From the NCBI GenBank assembly GCA_009760855.2, contig WPIO01000133.1:1073233-1137232 (forward strand): DNA of 64,000 nt. Direction: 5' to 3'. The stretch's first letter is position 1, and every line of letters begins with the position of its first letter. The translations under genes and the position numbers were made by a program. The DNA comes from Cristatella mucedo. Taxonomy: Eukaryota > Bryozoa > Phylactolaemata > Cristatellidae. Below the pieces are notes generated by a model. The model saw only the letters and a program-made list of their open reading frames with translations, did no database searches and was not told where the DNA came from. Shown here in pieces: positions 22,875 to 33,446 of this stretch.

Positions 22875-25800
22875 GCAGAGAGGCAGGCAGACAGAGACAG
22901 GCAGCCACAGAGAGTCTTATTTATAACTTCATTTTAAAGCATATAAAAGCTACGACAATAGATTCTAATATAAACTGAATCAGGAATGCTGCAATTTTAT
23001 TGTTGCTGAGCTAGCAAACGTTATTGAAGACCAATTAGAAAGTCTTAAGCCAAAAATCCATAGCAGTGTCTACCTGATCACACCTGAATCCACAAATCAG
23101 TATCGGCTGACCAGGCGAAGAATATGTAAATAAGACGCCAAACATCTAATAGCTAAAACAACAAGTACAGTGAAGCTTCATGGATGAGCAGCACTGAATT
23201 CTAAACGTTGACTGGATAGATGACCGTGTGATGTCGGTAACACAGCATTTGCTGTCACCTTTTCCCGGTCACAGAGCAAGAAGCAGAGGAGAGAACAGAG
23301 GAGAGGTCTGCTTAATCAGAAAGCAAGAAGGAAGCCTCAAGATGTCGTTGCTAAAGGGGCCAGATGACTCGTATCCTGTGGTTCAACAATTTCCTGCCGA
23401 AGCAGGTGCCCCAACCTTTCCCAAAATTAGCCATTGTCAATACCCTGTTTCCACTACGAACTGTCAAGTCCACTCAATTGACATCGTAGAAACAGTAGCA
23501 TGTCTTGGTTAGCAGTGGTTAAACCAACTATCCGCGAGTAGCTTTAAAACGCTTGCAAAAGTATGCCGGCAAAATATAATGTGTGAAAGAACTTACTAGT
23601 TCTGATGGGCTCTCTGGATACAGTTGAATACGTTGTTATCGGGACTGTACATAGTTGGGTACTACAACGCAAGAAGATTCCTAGAAGAACAACAGCACGA
23701 TCTCACGGAAAAAATCTGCAAAATGCTTTTAAAAGCAACAAGCCAGACAGTGTTGCACAGCAGACTACAGCTAGATGTATTAATCCATTTATTATAAGCA
23801 GCAGTTTCTACTGCCCGCTAGCAGTAGCTTCGAAGCTTATAGAGCAATTCACTGCCTTTAAAACTTTCGTTAGCTTTTTCATGGCAATCCCACTTTACTT
23901 TGCAATGCAAAATAATGCAACTAAAGGTATTTCTCAGATGAACCATCAAATATCTGATGGTAGCATTTAAAAAAAGCTTTTTAGAGTACCACTCAAGAGA
24001 CAAAACGAAGGTCAAGAGGTCTTTTTCATGGTAGCAGCTGTCCGGTTTTTTCAATTTTCGTCAGTCAGGTGCAAATCTAGAGTCAGCATTTTAAATTGCC
24101 CTTACTAACCAACTCTGCATCCCGATGAGTGCACATGTAGGATGCTGCTACGTTCTTCCCTGCCTCACTAGCCGAATACCTATAGCCGTGGCAGTAAACA
24201 TTCACACAGGCCAACAATATGAACAAAAGAAAATTACATCACCATCCTTATGATTAATAAAGCTGACCACGGTGAATGGGAGCGTGCAAATACCAGTGCT
24301 TTGCAGCACGTTGACGTTAAAATTCATGCCCACAGTGCCAAGATCAGAATCCGGCACCGGGCCCCACACTCCACCACATTACCACTGCATGCTACGGCCA
24401 CTGAGCGCCCAGAGCACAAAGTTACCTCTGAGCACAGTCAAGTCTACCCACTTACAGCTACATAACATTGCTAAAATTCGGGCTTGTCTAGATAAGGATA
24501 CCACATCTAAGTTGGTCCATGCATTTTTGACATCCCGTGTTGACTTCTGTAACTCACTGCTTGCTGGCCTACCTGCATGTTCAATCAGGCGCTTACAGCT
24601 GGTGCAAAACTCGGCAAGCTAGGCTTGTCTGTCGTGAGTGTCCTAATTGCCTCAGCACACCACTTCTTGCCGACCTGCACTGGCTACCAGGCAAGCAATG
24701 CATCAACTTCGAGATTTTGTCGCTTATACTTTCAGGTCCCTACATTATTTGGCTTCAGTCTACCTATCAGATCTACTCCCCCACCAGGCCAGCAGCGTAC
24801 CAACCACTTTTCGGAATATAACTGTTTACCTATAACTCGCACAAACCTCAAATCCTGTGGAGACCGTGCATTTAGTTCGTATGCTCCTAAGGCCTGGAAC
24901 TCACTCCCGACTTGCGTCACAACATCCCCTGACTTTACCACATTAAAAAAAAACTAAAAAAGGAACCTATTTATGACAGTATTTAGTGAGATTCGTAACA
25001 GTATTTAGTGTGATTCGTCCTTCATGTGCTTATGCAGGCTGACACCGTTCATGTCACCACTAACCATATTATTCTTGCTGTTTATTGAGCATGCTACCAC
25101 TAACCATTCGATCGTGTTTCCTTTGCAGCAAACGTAAAGAGCCTAGAAAGAGACCGAGTTCTCTGAGGGCGCTATATCAAACGTATTATTATTATTACCT
25201 TATCTTTTGTGCGACTTATTCGAACCGAAAGTTTGTCGTCAGTGAAAAATCGAAATTAGCTTTTGCCCTCCCCGAAAAACCGAGCAGCAATCTTCACGAG
25301 TCCATTGGGCATGGCGTTTGGCCCACATTTGGGCAGTTCTGCAGCTTACCAGAATGTTAGCAATGTGATGTAGCCGAAAGTATGTTCGAGTGAGCTAGGT
25401 GCTCAGCTAGGGTGCTCCATTGGCCACTTGACCGTAAATTTCCTCTCGAAGCAAATCTCGAGGCGGCTCTCTCTGTTTGCATGCATTTAAAAAAAATCTT
25501 GGTCACTTTAGCGTCCCTTCTAGTGACAGGGCAAGCTCTGCCAGGTCGGCCTCCCTATCGCGTAGAGCAGACGAACGGTCCTACGAGGTCTTACTGTCGC
25601 AGCTTAAGCAGCGTCTGCTAGCCACGCAGCCCTTAACAGTGTTCTTAACAGCAGCAAGATTACACCAGATTGTACCAGACACAAAGCTCCCTTATTCCAA
25701 CTACACGAGCGAGATTCCTATCTATCCAGCACCGTCTGTGAAGGACTGGCTAAACACCTCCAACAAGGTCGCCGTGCTCACTAACTTGGGCACGATGCAG

Positions 25801-26289
25801 CCAGAACCGGTTTCGGACCGGAACCGGACTGACCGGAAAGAGGAGAGAAAACCAGCTGGAAGGTTTGCGAGCATCTCGGACGCCACTGATACGAAAAAAC
25901 ACTCGTACGCTAACCTCCTACAAGACCTTCGATTCTGGCTAGGTTCGGCAGCAGACTTTTAGTCGCATCCAGACCGCCGAACGCCACTCGGTATGCATGC
26001 ACCACACGTGACGTGGCTTCCCTAGCTTGCCTTCTCCTGATGCCTTCTGCAGTCGCCGAGTCAGTTGGCTTAGCGTGTGCGACGACTGCACCAGCTTGAG
26101 CAGCAGACAGGCAGGCAAACGTGGTGACGGTGGACTCGGTCGGCCACTCACCTCGATTTTGTACTGCCTCCGAGCAGCTCCGACGCGAGTCGCCAGGTAA
26201 ATGTTGAGGGCCGCGGCTCCGGTTCCAACGAGTATGACATAGCCGTACTCTCGAGGAAGGATGTCTTTCAATGGCGACACGGCAGGCAT
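20178..26289 (-). CDS. MGST3: MGST3-like gene B (five exons, 153 aa)
   Basis: A second complete MAPEG/MGST3-like gene. Minus-strand exons are 26152-26289, 23597-23661, 21442-21499, 21218-21290 and 20178-20305, with GT-AG introns in phases 0, 2, 0 and 1, exactly as in gene A. The joined frame is 153 codons plus TAG. Motifs are YGYVILVGTGAAA, ARRQYKIE, FNCIQRAHQNYLEG, FGLLVGGL and GRLLYARGYSTGD. Exons 1-4 are close to gene A, whereas the last exon is much more divergent apart from the ANAVCFASVHL helix. Role and membrane location are as for gene A. Introns 1 and 2 hold LINE-I copies. Tandem orientation and matching exon sizes indicate a local duplication of the whole gene, old enough for the introns to be unalignable by eye. 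Confidence 0.92.
21218..21290 (-). CDS. MGST3: MGST3-like gene B, exon 4
   Basis: Acceptor TTATAG, donor GTAAGT. It encodes KLSASAGALYLVGRLLYARG then YSTG plus one base, the same 73-bp size as gene A exon 4. Confidence 0.9.
21442..21499 (-). CDS. MGST3: MGST3-like gene B, exon 3
   Basis: Acceptor TTTTAG, donor GTAAGC. The first base completes Tyr (TA+C); it then encodes LEGIPFFYFGLLVGGLQLP. It is separated from exon 4 by an intron of only 151 bp, versus about 2.3 kb in gene A. Confidence 0.9.
22210..22710 (-). mobile_element. LINE-I 3' half in intron 2 of gene B
   Basis: Minus strand: YLSDLLPHQAKHRTTCFSEY, FGDRAFSSCAPIAWNSLP and FKKNLKTF, followed by the 3' UTR, the AGCGCC-type terminal stem and an (ATT)n tail at 22217-22236. 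Same orientation as gene B. Confidence 0.85.
22793..22872. repeat. (CA)n microsatellite
   Basis: About 40 AC units flanked by CACACGCG-type sequence, in intron 2 of gene B. Confidence 0.95.
23597..23661 (-). CDS. MGST3: MGST3-like gene B, exon 2
   Basis: Acceptor TTGTAG, donor GTAAGT. It encodes YPTMYSPDNNVFNCIQRAHQ, then N plus TA of Tyr. Carries the MAPEG signature intact. Confidence 0.95.
24465..25200 (+). mobile_element. LINE-I 3' half in intron 1 of gene B
   Basis: Readings in shifting frames give LVHAFLTSRVDFCNSLLAGL, LQLVQNSA, LADLHWLPGKQ, YLSDLLPHQA and GDRAFSSYAPKAWNSLP. A 3' UTR with CTTATGCAGGCTGACACCGT and the tail TAGAAAGAGACCGAGTTCTC then TGAGGGCGCTATAT and (ATT)n follow. It is frameshifted and 5'-truncated, and antisense to gene B. 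Confidence 0.85.
25205..26150. other. rest of intron 1 of gene B
   Basis: No repeat family recognised. A 161-codon plus-strand frame (25477-25962) has no known domain and lies inside the intron on the opposite strand. Confidence 0.4.
26152..26289 (-). CDS. MGST3: MGST3-like gene B, exon 1
   Basis: ATG start, 46 codons (MPAVSPLKDILPREYGYVIL ... RRQYKIE), donor GTGAGT. First 12 residues identical to gene A. Confidence 0.93.
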
Positions 26290-26339
26290 GGCGACGAGTG
26301 CTTTTGCTGGAGCTGACAGGATATCACTAAAAGAAAAGA

Positions 26340-26800
26340 AGCCGTCAGCCAGGTCGGCATGAAGATGGCTGCCCAGCCGCCGCTCTGCGCCTGCGAAAAT
26401 CCCTTGTGGCCGTAGCCCCTGCTACGGACATGTGTCCTCATGTATCTTTAACACGATGTGGAACACGTATACTATAATTACAAAATAATATAATGTGTAT
26501 AATACAATAATATTTTTAATACGCCTTGACATAAAACTCACACGAGGGCTTTCGGCTGCAGCAGTGTGAAATAGCAGAGAAGCAGTGGTGGGTGGGAGGT
26601 GGCGCGGCAATTGAGCACACACCGCGCCGAGCCTGCTCCTCCCTAATCTGTGCAGCAGCGCCGTGCTCCGCTCTTTGGCTGAGCTTGAAGGAGCTATGGC
26701 CCCGGGATGCTGCTGCACTGCCGGAGCTATGGCTCGGCTAAGACGATGTTGGGGTAAGACGGGCAGACGACAGGACTGTCTACTTGACAAGCTCAGCAAA
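26340..26800. promoter_or_regulatory. candidate promoter region of gene B
   Basis: The 5' flank is GC-rich near the ATG. The plus strand carries AAGATGGCTGCCCAGCCGCC at about 26361-26380, close to the YY1-type AAGATGGCGGC motif found at many animal housekeeping promoters. No TATA box is convincing. This is inference from position and one motif. Confidence 0.25.
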
Positions 26801-26924
26801 GCTCAGTGGGGTTTGCTACAACTACTATACCGGCGGCCCTCAGCATTTGTCTAGATAATATTTGTATTTTTTTAATTAATTTTAATAATCTTCCTATTTT
26901 GTATAATTTTTGTAGATAATATTG

Positions 26925-27255
26925 TCATAGACCTGCGTCAGAACATCCCCTGACCTGACCACATTTAAAAGGAACTTAAAAACACACCTATTTAGGACAG
27001 CATTTAGTGGGTCCCTGTGATTCGTCCTTCACGTGCTTATGCGTGCTGACACTGTGCATGCTGCCACTAACCACATTTGCATGCTGACCCTGTGCATGTC
27101 ACCCCTGACCATATTATTCATTTTATTTGTTTTTTCAAGCATGATTTTACTCACCATCTAATTGCATTTCCCTTTGCAGCAAATGTAAAGCGCCTAGAAA
27201 GAGATTAAGTTCTCTGAGGGCACTTTATCAAGTGCATTATTATTATTATTATAAG
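26925..27255 (+). mobile_element. LINE-I 3' end
   Basis: It starts in the last coding part (CCTGACCTGACCACATTTAA) and continues through the full 3' UTR, then AGCGCCTAGAAAGAGATTAA, GTTCTCTGAGGGCACTTTAT and (ATT)n. One of the cleanest LINE-I tails in the window. Confidence 0.85.
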
Positions 27256-27890
27256 CCACTAAATGACCTTCGGCAGCAACCGGCTGGCCGGCTTAAGCCT
27301 CATAGCTGTACCAGCCGACTGGTCGATGTGGCCGACGGGTGTGTGTGTCTCATTACCCCAATCGAAGCAACAACTTCTAGTCATCCCCAAGACTGAAGCG
27401 AAGCCAATTAAAGGTTAAAGTTCACGAAACCAATCGTGCACATCTAGCATTTGACAGTAATCCGACAGTGTGTGCGTCTAGTTGGGATTGCTTAGGAAAT
27501 TGGCTACAATTCAACAAGGCTTCCCACTCTGGCAACTGCAGGGTATGCACAGGTCTTTTGCATGTCTGGGCAGACAGGCTGTCCATGCATGCTTGTGTGC
27601 AGCCTGGTGGCTTAGTGGAATTGGAGCATATCTACCACAATGCTAGCTCAGCATATCTACCGCAGTGCTACCTCTCTAAAAGTGTCACTCGTGTCCACAA
27701 ACTCTGCTATCGTTGTGTTCCCACTGACATCACCGGCGGAGCATTTTGCACGAGCAGCGATTGTCGTGTCGTGCCATGACCGGCAATAGTTTGCCTGCGA
27801 TTCCAAGAGACTAGCCGGCTGGTGCGATCCCTTCGACGCTGGTGTCGTCTTTGGGCTATTCCTTCAACAGATGTTAGCTAACGTGGTGAG
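27256..27890. other. unassigned stretch
   Basis: A 103-codon plus frame at 27468-27779 has no recognisable domain. Confidence 0.35.
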
Positions 27891-27894
27891 AAGA

Positions 27895-28012
27895 AGGGCT
27901 GTCAATTGCATTTCACTTTGCAGCAAATGTAAAGCGCCTAGAGAGAGATTGAGTTCTCTGAGGGCGCTTTATCAAGTGAATTATTATCATTATTATTATT
28001 ACTACCACTTCC
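27895..28012 (+). mobile_element. LINE-I tail fragment
   Basis: TTGCAGCAAATGTAAAGCGC, GAGAGAGATTGAGTTCTCTG and AGGGCGCTTTATCAAG, with an (ATT)n tail ending in a run of C. Confidence 0.8.
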
Positions 28013-28769
28013 CCCCCCCAGAGAGAACAGCGCTTGTGAACAATTGCACGTGGACGTCTGTATGTGGATTGTCTGTTACACCCATCCATCGCACCGTGGC
28101 CAGCACTTTGTATAGATTCGGAACCTATTTCATTATTTGAGTTTTTCTGAGAGCAACATTAAAACAAAGGTTAATATTGCCTTAAATATCTGCAAGGTCA
28201 AATGCAGGAGATGCACTGTCTTTACAAGCAGCTACTAAATTCGATGTCTACCACATTTCTTTGCTCATTACTTAAGATACTCTCGGCCTTAACCCCCCAA
28301 ATGATATTCTGCCCTTCTCGACAGATGGCCACAAAGGCAGGGCACTTTATTAGGATTACTCGTAGTATCATGTTTTTTTGGGGATTGAAAACCTCGAGTT
28401 AAGCCACAATGACTCATAAATAATCTGCTTGGATGCTTTCCATAGAGTCTATTTGGCTGTTTCCCATCTGGAAAGTATTAGAAAAAATGCATTAGGTGTC
28501 CATCATCACAGGCCCTAAAACATTTGTTCGTCCAAGTCACTTTTGCTTCTAGTTACAGGAGTGGCCAGGATATAAGCAAAGAGAGGTCAGAGGTCAAACT
28601 TTCGAAAGGCAACCAGTCATAACAAGACAAATGCCTGCCCGGGAACATCCTGTGATCGCAGTGCAAGAGGGGGGCCAGGGAGGAGTAGGGGAAATGGTCA
28701 CCAACAAGATTTAGCCCTGGCACCGGTCATCTTTATTTTTAGAGGGCACATGACACCTGTGGCTGACAT

Positions 28770-29250
28770 CAAAATGTTAAGAGACGAACGTCTGCTTTGA
28801 TTATAGAGTACGGCAGCTAAACTAGCTCAGATGTTTGTGCCGTTGCATCTGGATTATTTAAATGCCGTCTATTCAGGACTGCCTGCATGCGCCATCAATT
28901 GGCTGAAACAAATGCAAAACCTAGTGGCCCTGTCGGCCAGTAGTCGGTAGTATAGCTGCCATAGTCACTCACTTTTATTTGTGCTTTACTGGCTCCCTTT
29001 AGATCAAGAAATCGATTTCAGGATCCCTAGTCTAGCTTAGAGATCACTTTGCTCCCACCGACCTTGAGCTACCTGCCTACCTGTCCGACCTCGTGCTCCT
29101 CTGACGTGCTCTTGCACTCCCGCTCCTCACAATCTGGTCGTCTTGCCATCCATCCCTTGCTTTAAATTGAAACCTTTAGCAATCGGCCCTCAGCTCATAG
29201 GTCACTGCATGCTCAAGACGCACCTGTTCGAGTCGGCTTTCACTCCGCCC
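28770..29250 (+). mobile_element. LINE-III C-terminal RT fragment
   Basis: Broken frames read LDYLNAVYSGLPACAINWLK, LYWLPLDQEIDFRI and LPAYLSDLV, followed by TACSRRTCSSRLS. This matches the region following RT in CR1/L2-like LINEs (RLDYCNALL.GLP ... LHWLPV..RI). Several stops and frame changes mark it as dead. Confidence 0.6.
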
Positions 29251-29621
29251 CCTCCAGAAAATTGCCACTTTTTGCTACGGTGTGTGATTCTGGCTAGTTA
29301 TCTTGCTGGCCAGTTGCAATCGGTGAAATCACGTTTGCTTTATTTAGCATGCACGGCAGTTGCTGGATTTTTCATGACCTCATATCCCGTCTATGCCATT
29401 AAACCTTGGCTATTGACTCTCTCTACCTTCTATCAAGCATGCCTGCCAACACATACGGGTATCATGCATAGTCAAGCATGCAAAAGCACTAGTGAGTACA
29501 CTCACGACTTGGTTCGTAGGACCCCTGGCTAGAGCTCTGCAAAGTATCACACATGGGTAGGAACTCAACGCATAACCAAAACAAAGACAACTTTACTGGG
29601 GCACTGCAAAAGAAAATCGAA

Positions 29622-29680
29622 CTAATAATGATAATAATACACTTGATAAAAGCGCCATCAGAGAACTCAGTATCGCAGTA
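29622..29680 (-). mobile_element. LINE-I tail fragment
   Basis: Minus strand AGTTCTCTGATGGCGCTTTT, then ATCAAGTGTATTATTATCAT. Only the terminal stem and tail are present. Confidence 0.65.
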
Positions 29681-30459
29681 TCGTACTGCACAAGATGACT
29701 GCACCACCTAACAACCACCACGGGGAGCAGCCATTTCAGTCAGTGATTGTCTGATTGGCTTTTGGTTTCCAAGGTAACATAATCTCATAAATCGATAAGA
29801 ACTTGTAAGCTATCGATTTTTCATTGGACACAAAAGGCCGACTACATTCAGTGGCTTAATCCTTGCTATACTCACAGAGTGGACATTACCTCATTACCGA
29901 CAGCACGATGCTTTCTTCGATGCACGATCGCCAAACATTGGCCAGGCATGCATGCATGCAGTGCTGATAAGCCACATCGGTCTATCTCGTACAATCCACC
30001 TGACAGCCCAAATCACCTGCTTGTCACAAATCACGCCAGACCGCTTAAGTCGCTTCCAGACCGGTGCGGCCAATCGGAGGAGGCAACAAAACATTCTACA
30101 CTGCTTGGTACTTTTCTGCACATCAAACCGGATAGTGAATCAACTAGTGGTACATGTTCGGCAATATAGAGCGAAAGTCTTCTACATGTAACCCTAAAAG
30201 AGAAGGCACGGCCCTGTCTATACCTCTGGGCTTCCTCCTTGAGCGCACAGGAGAACGCCCACAGAAGAACGCCTACTTAGGAGCTAATGTAACTGCTTTC
30301 GTCGCAAGAGGAGCGTCTACTTCACTAGCGGTCTATTGCCGCTGACCGCCCCAAGCGCCCCAACATGGCTAGCTACCAATTGAGGAGCTGGAGCCGGTTG
30401 CAGGAAGGCCATGAGCAAAAGAACGCCACCTATCGGTTACCCAACTAGACCTCCGCCTC

Positions 30460-31420
30460 ATTCGCTGCAGCGCGCAAGCTCGGCCATAGTCAGCGTCAGA
30501 AGTCAGCGGCACAACGTCGCCCTGCCGTGTTTGCGGCAGGCTGCTGCCGCGTACGTACGGCTGCTACTAAACTGCTGAGTCACACAGACTGACGCTGAGA
30601 CGATGCTGCTGCGGCCGGGCAGGAGCGGAATCCCGGCGGAGGGGGCGGCCCGGGGGCAAGACAATAGCCCGCCTGCCGGTTGCGAGTATCTAAATTTTGA
30701 GCCAAGATATGCATTAATAAGAAGGCACACGATCTACACCTACGCCGCTGCCCGCCGGTAGAGAGACAAGGAGGGCCTGCATCCCGACATGCCCGGCACG
30801 TACGAGCAGCCGGGCTACCTGGGCGATCGTCGTAGAGCGTAGGCGGCGGCGGGTGAGCGAAGAGCGTGCGTACAGTAAATGCAGCTGAAAATCTATATCA
30901 ACCTTTCTCTAGTCACCTCCGTCCGACTTACCAACGCTTCGAGGTAGTACCTCGTCCAACTTGTACGGACCGCGCACACTGGCTGAAACCGGTGCAAACG
31001 AGCCTCGTTACCGACTCTGCACGCTCGCCTCGCTCTCATTTAATTAAACACCTCGACCCGCCCCTCCTGTCAATCGCAGGTGCCGCGGAACGAAATCTCC
31101 GCGGCCGCCGCCGCATCCGTAAGGAGTCCTATAACGAGGCCCAGCGAAGGGGCCAATTTTGGGATCCGAATTGGCCTCGATAACTTGCCCGCGGTTTGGC
31201 TTAGGATAGCGATCCTCAAAAATTTTGCGGCGCTACGCGCCGGCTACAGCCGGTCAGTCTAGCCAGGCGCCAAGCGTCTCGGCTCCGGCGGCGGGCCGCC
31301 ACCGGACCTTTCCGTCCGGGAAGCGTAGCGGTGGGCTGCGCAGGCCGCGGGCCGGCAGTGACGTAGTCGGTGCAGGCGCTGACGCCGGCCTCAGTCGAAT
31401 GCAATTGTGCGCGTTGAGGC
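30460..31420. other. GC/CpG-rich segment
   Basis: CpG-dense sequence with GCCGCGTACGTACGG, GGCGGAGGGGGCGGCCCGGG and GCCGGCTACAGCCGG motifs. It could be a CpG-island promoter of a gene outside what I can read, or a GC-rich repeat. The open frames here (30866-31183, 31225-31731) show no domain. Confidence 0.4.
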
Positions 31421-31439
31421 CAACCATTCGCCCCTTCGT

Positions 31440-31645
31440 AAAACCTAATCCTTTGGAGCTCGTGACTTTAGTCCGTACGCTCCCAAAGCCTGGATGGAAT
31501 ACACTGCTGACTGACGTCACGAGATCCCCTGACCTGACGACATCCAAAAAGAAGCTAAAATACACATATCCAGCCTTTAGTGCGTCCATGCGATTCGTCC
31601 TTTGCTTGCATATGCGTGCTGACACCGTGTATTCTGCTACTGAGA
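31440..31645 (+). mobile_element. LINE-I coding tail, eroded
   Basis: It reads LRTLPKPGWNTLLTDVTRSP then DLTTSKKKLK, the LINE-I post-RT motif, and passes into LINE-I 3' UTR (TTGCATATGCGTGCTGACAC). It is cut at about 31640 where LINE-II sequence begins. Confidence 0.65.
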
Positions 31646-31646
31646 G

Positions 31647-31747
31647 GTGCGGAGCTCGATTTCACGATTCTTACTCAGCGACATCTACTAACCTGCTGAC
31701 GATTATGGCACATTCTTTTCACCCGTTCTGACCTGCTACTTCCATGC
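31647..31747 (+). mobile_element. LINE-II fragment
   Basis: TTTCACGATTCTTACTCAGC, CTGACGATTATGGCACATTC and GACCTGCTACTTCCATGCTA match the LINE-II end seen at 430-510. It abuts the (ATGTA)n run that is the tail of the next, inverted copy. Confidence 0.65.
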
Positions 31748-32045
31748 TATGTAATGTAATGTAATGTAATGTATCTCCGTCAGTAACTCCACAAAGTCAT
31801 AAAGACCATGTGGGTGTTACGCAGGAGAGTTTTGTATAGCGCACTCACAGCCTAAGCGGCTTTCGGTACGCATTCGGTAGCCAACAGACTTCGTCTCACA
31901 CAACAAAGAGAAAGTGGGAAGCATAGCAGAGTTAGGAGAGCAGTTGAGGTAGTGAGTAGCATAAAAGTAGCAGCTCAGGACCGCTGAAAAAGATGTGCCA
32001 TAGTCGGCAGTTGGAGAGTAGATGTCGTTGCGTAAGATGCTAATC
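31747..32045 (-). mobile_element. LINE-II 3' end, inverted
   Basis: The minus strand reads IYSPTADYGTSFSAVLSCYF, then a 3' UTR nearly identical to the copy at 560-700, ending in five ATGTA repeats. Confidence 0.8.
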
Positions 32046-32225
32046 ACTGCTTCAACTGCTCTCCTGACTCAGCTATGCTTCTCACTTTAGCTCTGTTGCT
32101 TGAGGTGAAGTCTGTTAGCTACAGAATGCGCCCCGAAAGTCGTTGTGGCTTTGAGTGCACTATGCATAAATCTCCTGCGTTACACTCACACAGTCGTTAT
32201 GACTTTGTGGAGTTACAGACTGAGT
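32046..32225 (+). mobile_element. LINE-II 3' UTR fragment
   Basis: CTCCTGACTCAGCTATGCTT, GAAGTCTGTTAGCTACAGAA and GTCGTTATGACTTTGTGGAG match LINE-II. It lies head-to-head with the preceding inverted copy. Confidence 0.75.
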
Positions 32226-32376
32226 TCCGCTACGGATTTTCGGTGCATACGATCTAAAGACTCGATCGCCACAAGATTTCAATAAAGTGGAACACACGTC
32301 GAGATGACCAGATTCGGACGCCCGGGGCGGCAAGGTGTGCGGGCACACTGGCGGAGCAAGAAGGTCGGCTAGATAA
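32222..32376 (-). mobile_element. LINE-III C-terminal fragment
   Basis: Minus strand: YLADLLAPPVCPHTLPPRAS and LKSCGDRVFRSYAPK. Same family as 7100-7245. Confidence 0.6.
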
Positions 32377-32394
32377 TGCAGCATAATGCAATTT

Positions 32395-32885
32395 ATCTCC
32401 GTCTGCATCTCCGCGAAGCCTCAAAGCCACCGAGACTAATTGGGTATTACACTGGAGACGTTTATATAGCACACTCCAAGCCTAATAGGCTCTCGGTAGC
32501 CAGCAGTCTTCATCTCAAGAGACGAAGCTGAGTCAGAAGGGCTATTGAGGAATTGAGCAGCACGGAAGTACTAGCTCAGGATGGATGAAAAGAATGCGTC
32601 ACAGTCGGAAGCAGAAGGTAAGATGTCGTTGCCTAAGAATTGCGGAAGTGAGTCCCACAGTTTATTACCTGCAGAGTAAACAATGCTTCTGTCTCAAATG
32701 ATCTTAGGGCCCAGGAATGAAGCAACTTATTTATTGTCCATAGATGATCTGGAGGTACGAGAAGACTGAATAATCCGGTGCCGCACTTTAGATAAGTACG
32801 AAGTTTCTGTATCAATCGACCGACCGGAAGCCATCAAAGCTCCTTCTGCTAAGGCGATGCGTGGCCGAATCTCTGGAACTTCTGA
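32395..32885 (-). mobile_element. LINE-II 3' part, inverted
   Basis: Minus strand carries the LINE-II post-RT region (readings around LVPPDHLWTINKLLHSWALR and VINCGTHFRNS) and the 3' UTR down to ACGGAGATAAATTG. Eroded with stops. Confidence 0.65.
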
Positions 32886-32914
32886 CTAGCCTTGCAGCCG
32901 TATTCATCACGAGC

Positions 32915-33323
32915 TTTTCTACCGGCAGAAGAGCCTTAACGGCTAGCACGACCACTTGCACTGGGCAATGTGAATAGTGATTTGGGCCCACGGAATAGGC
33001 TAGCTGCTAGCACTTATACGATCATACTCAACTATATTTTTCATTTAAACCGTCGGAATCCTCTGCAGACTGATAAACTGAATGCTTGCACTGCAAACAT
33101 TCAATCCTGTATGTCGGAGATTTTCCTTAAACTTAATGACGATAAAACGGAACAGGACACCACAAGCTCTTGGCTGGACCAGACGACTTTGCTCTTCCAA
33201 TAGGTGGTGCTGTTGTGCGACTGTCGCCGTGTGCTTGGGATTTAGGTGTCACCTTTGACATCTGCGTAAATTTAGAAAGTTTCATGAAGAAGACTGCCTC
33301 CACTGCTAGATGTCAGCTCGAAT
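32915..33323 (+). repeat. palindrome outer left arm (SINE-A tail + LINE-II RT piece)
   Basis: It begins with an inverted SINE-A tail fragment (GGCAGAAGAGCCTTAACGGC), then LINE-II RT sequence reading FHLNRRNPLQTDKLNACTAN then IQSCMSEIFLKLNDDKTE. The same SINE/LINE junction and sequence recur in reverse complement at 37711-38145, so this is a true inverted duplication and not two independent insertions. Confidence 0.8.
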
Positions 33324-33445
33324 GGGTACCGAAAGCCGCCTAGGCTGTGAATTCGCTATACATAACGCTCACGCGTAACAGCCACATAGTCTTTGAGGCT
33401 TTGTGATCCTACAGACGGAGATGTTACGTTACATTAAAGAATGAA
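33324..33445 (+). mobile_element. LINE-II 3' UTR with intact LTR target site
   Basis: GGGTACCGAAAGCCGCCTAG, GTAACAGCCACATAGTCTTT and TTTGTGATCCTACAGACGGA match, in reverse complement, the flanks of the solo LTR at 35203-36537. It therefore shows the pre-insertion sequence. Confidence 0.85.
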
Positions 33446-33446
33446 A

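Noticed and set aside
25477-25962. 161-codon plus-strand frame
   Set aside because: It lies in intron 1 of gene B on the opposite strand, with no domain and no splice context.
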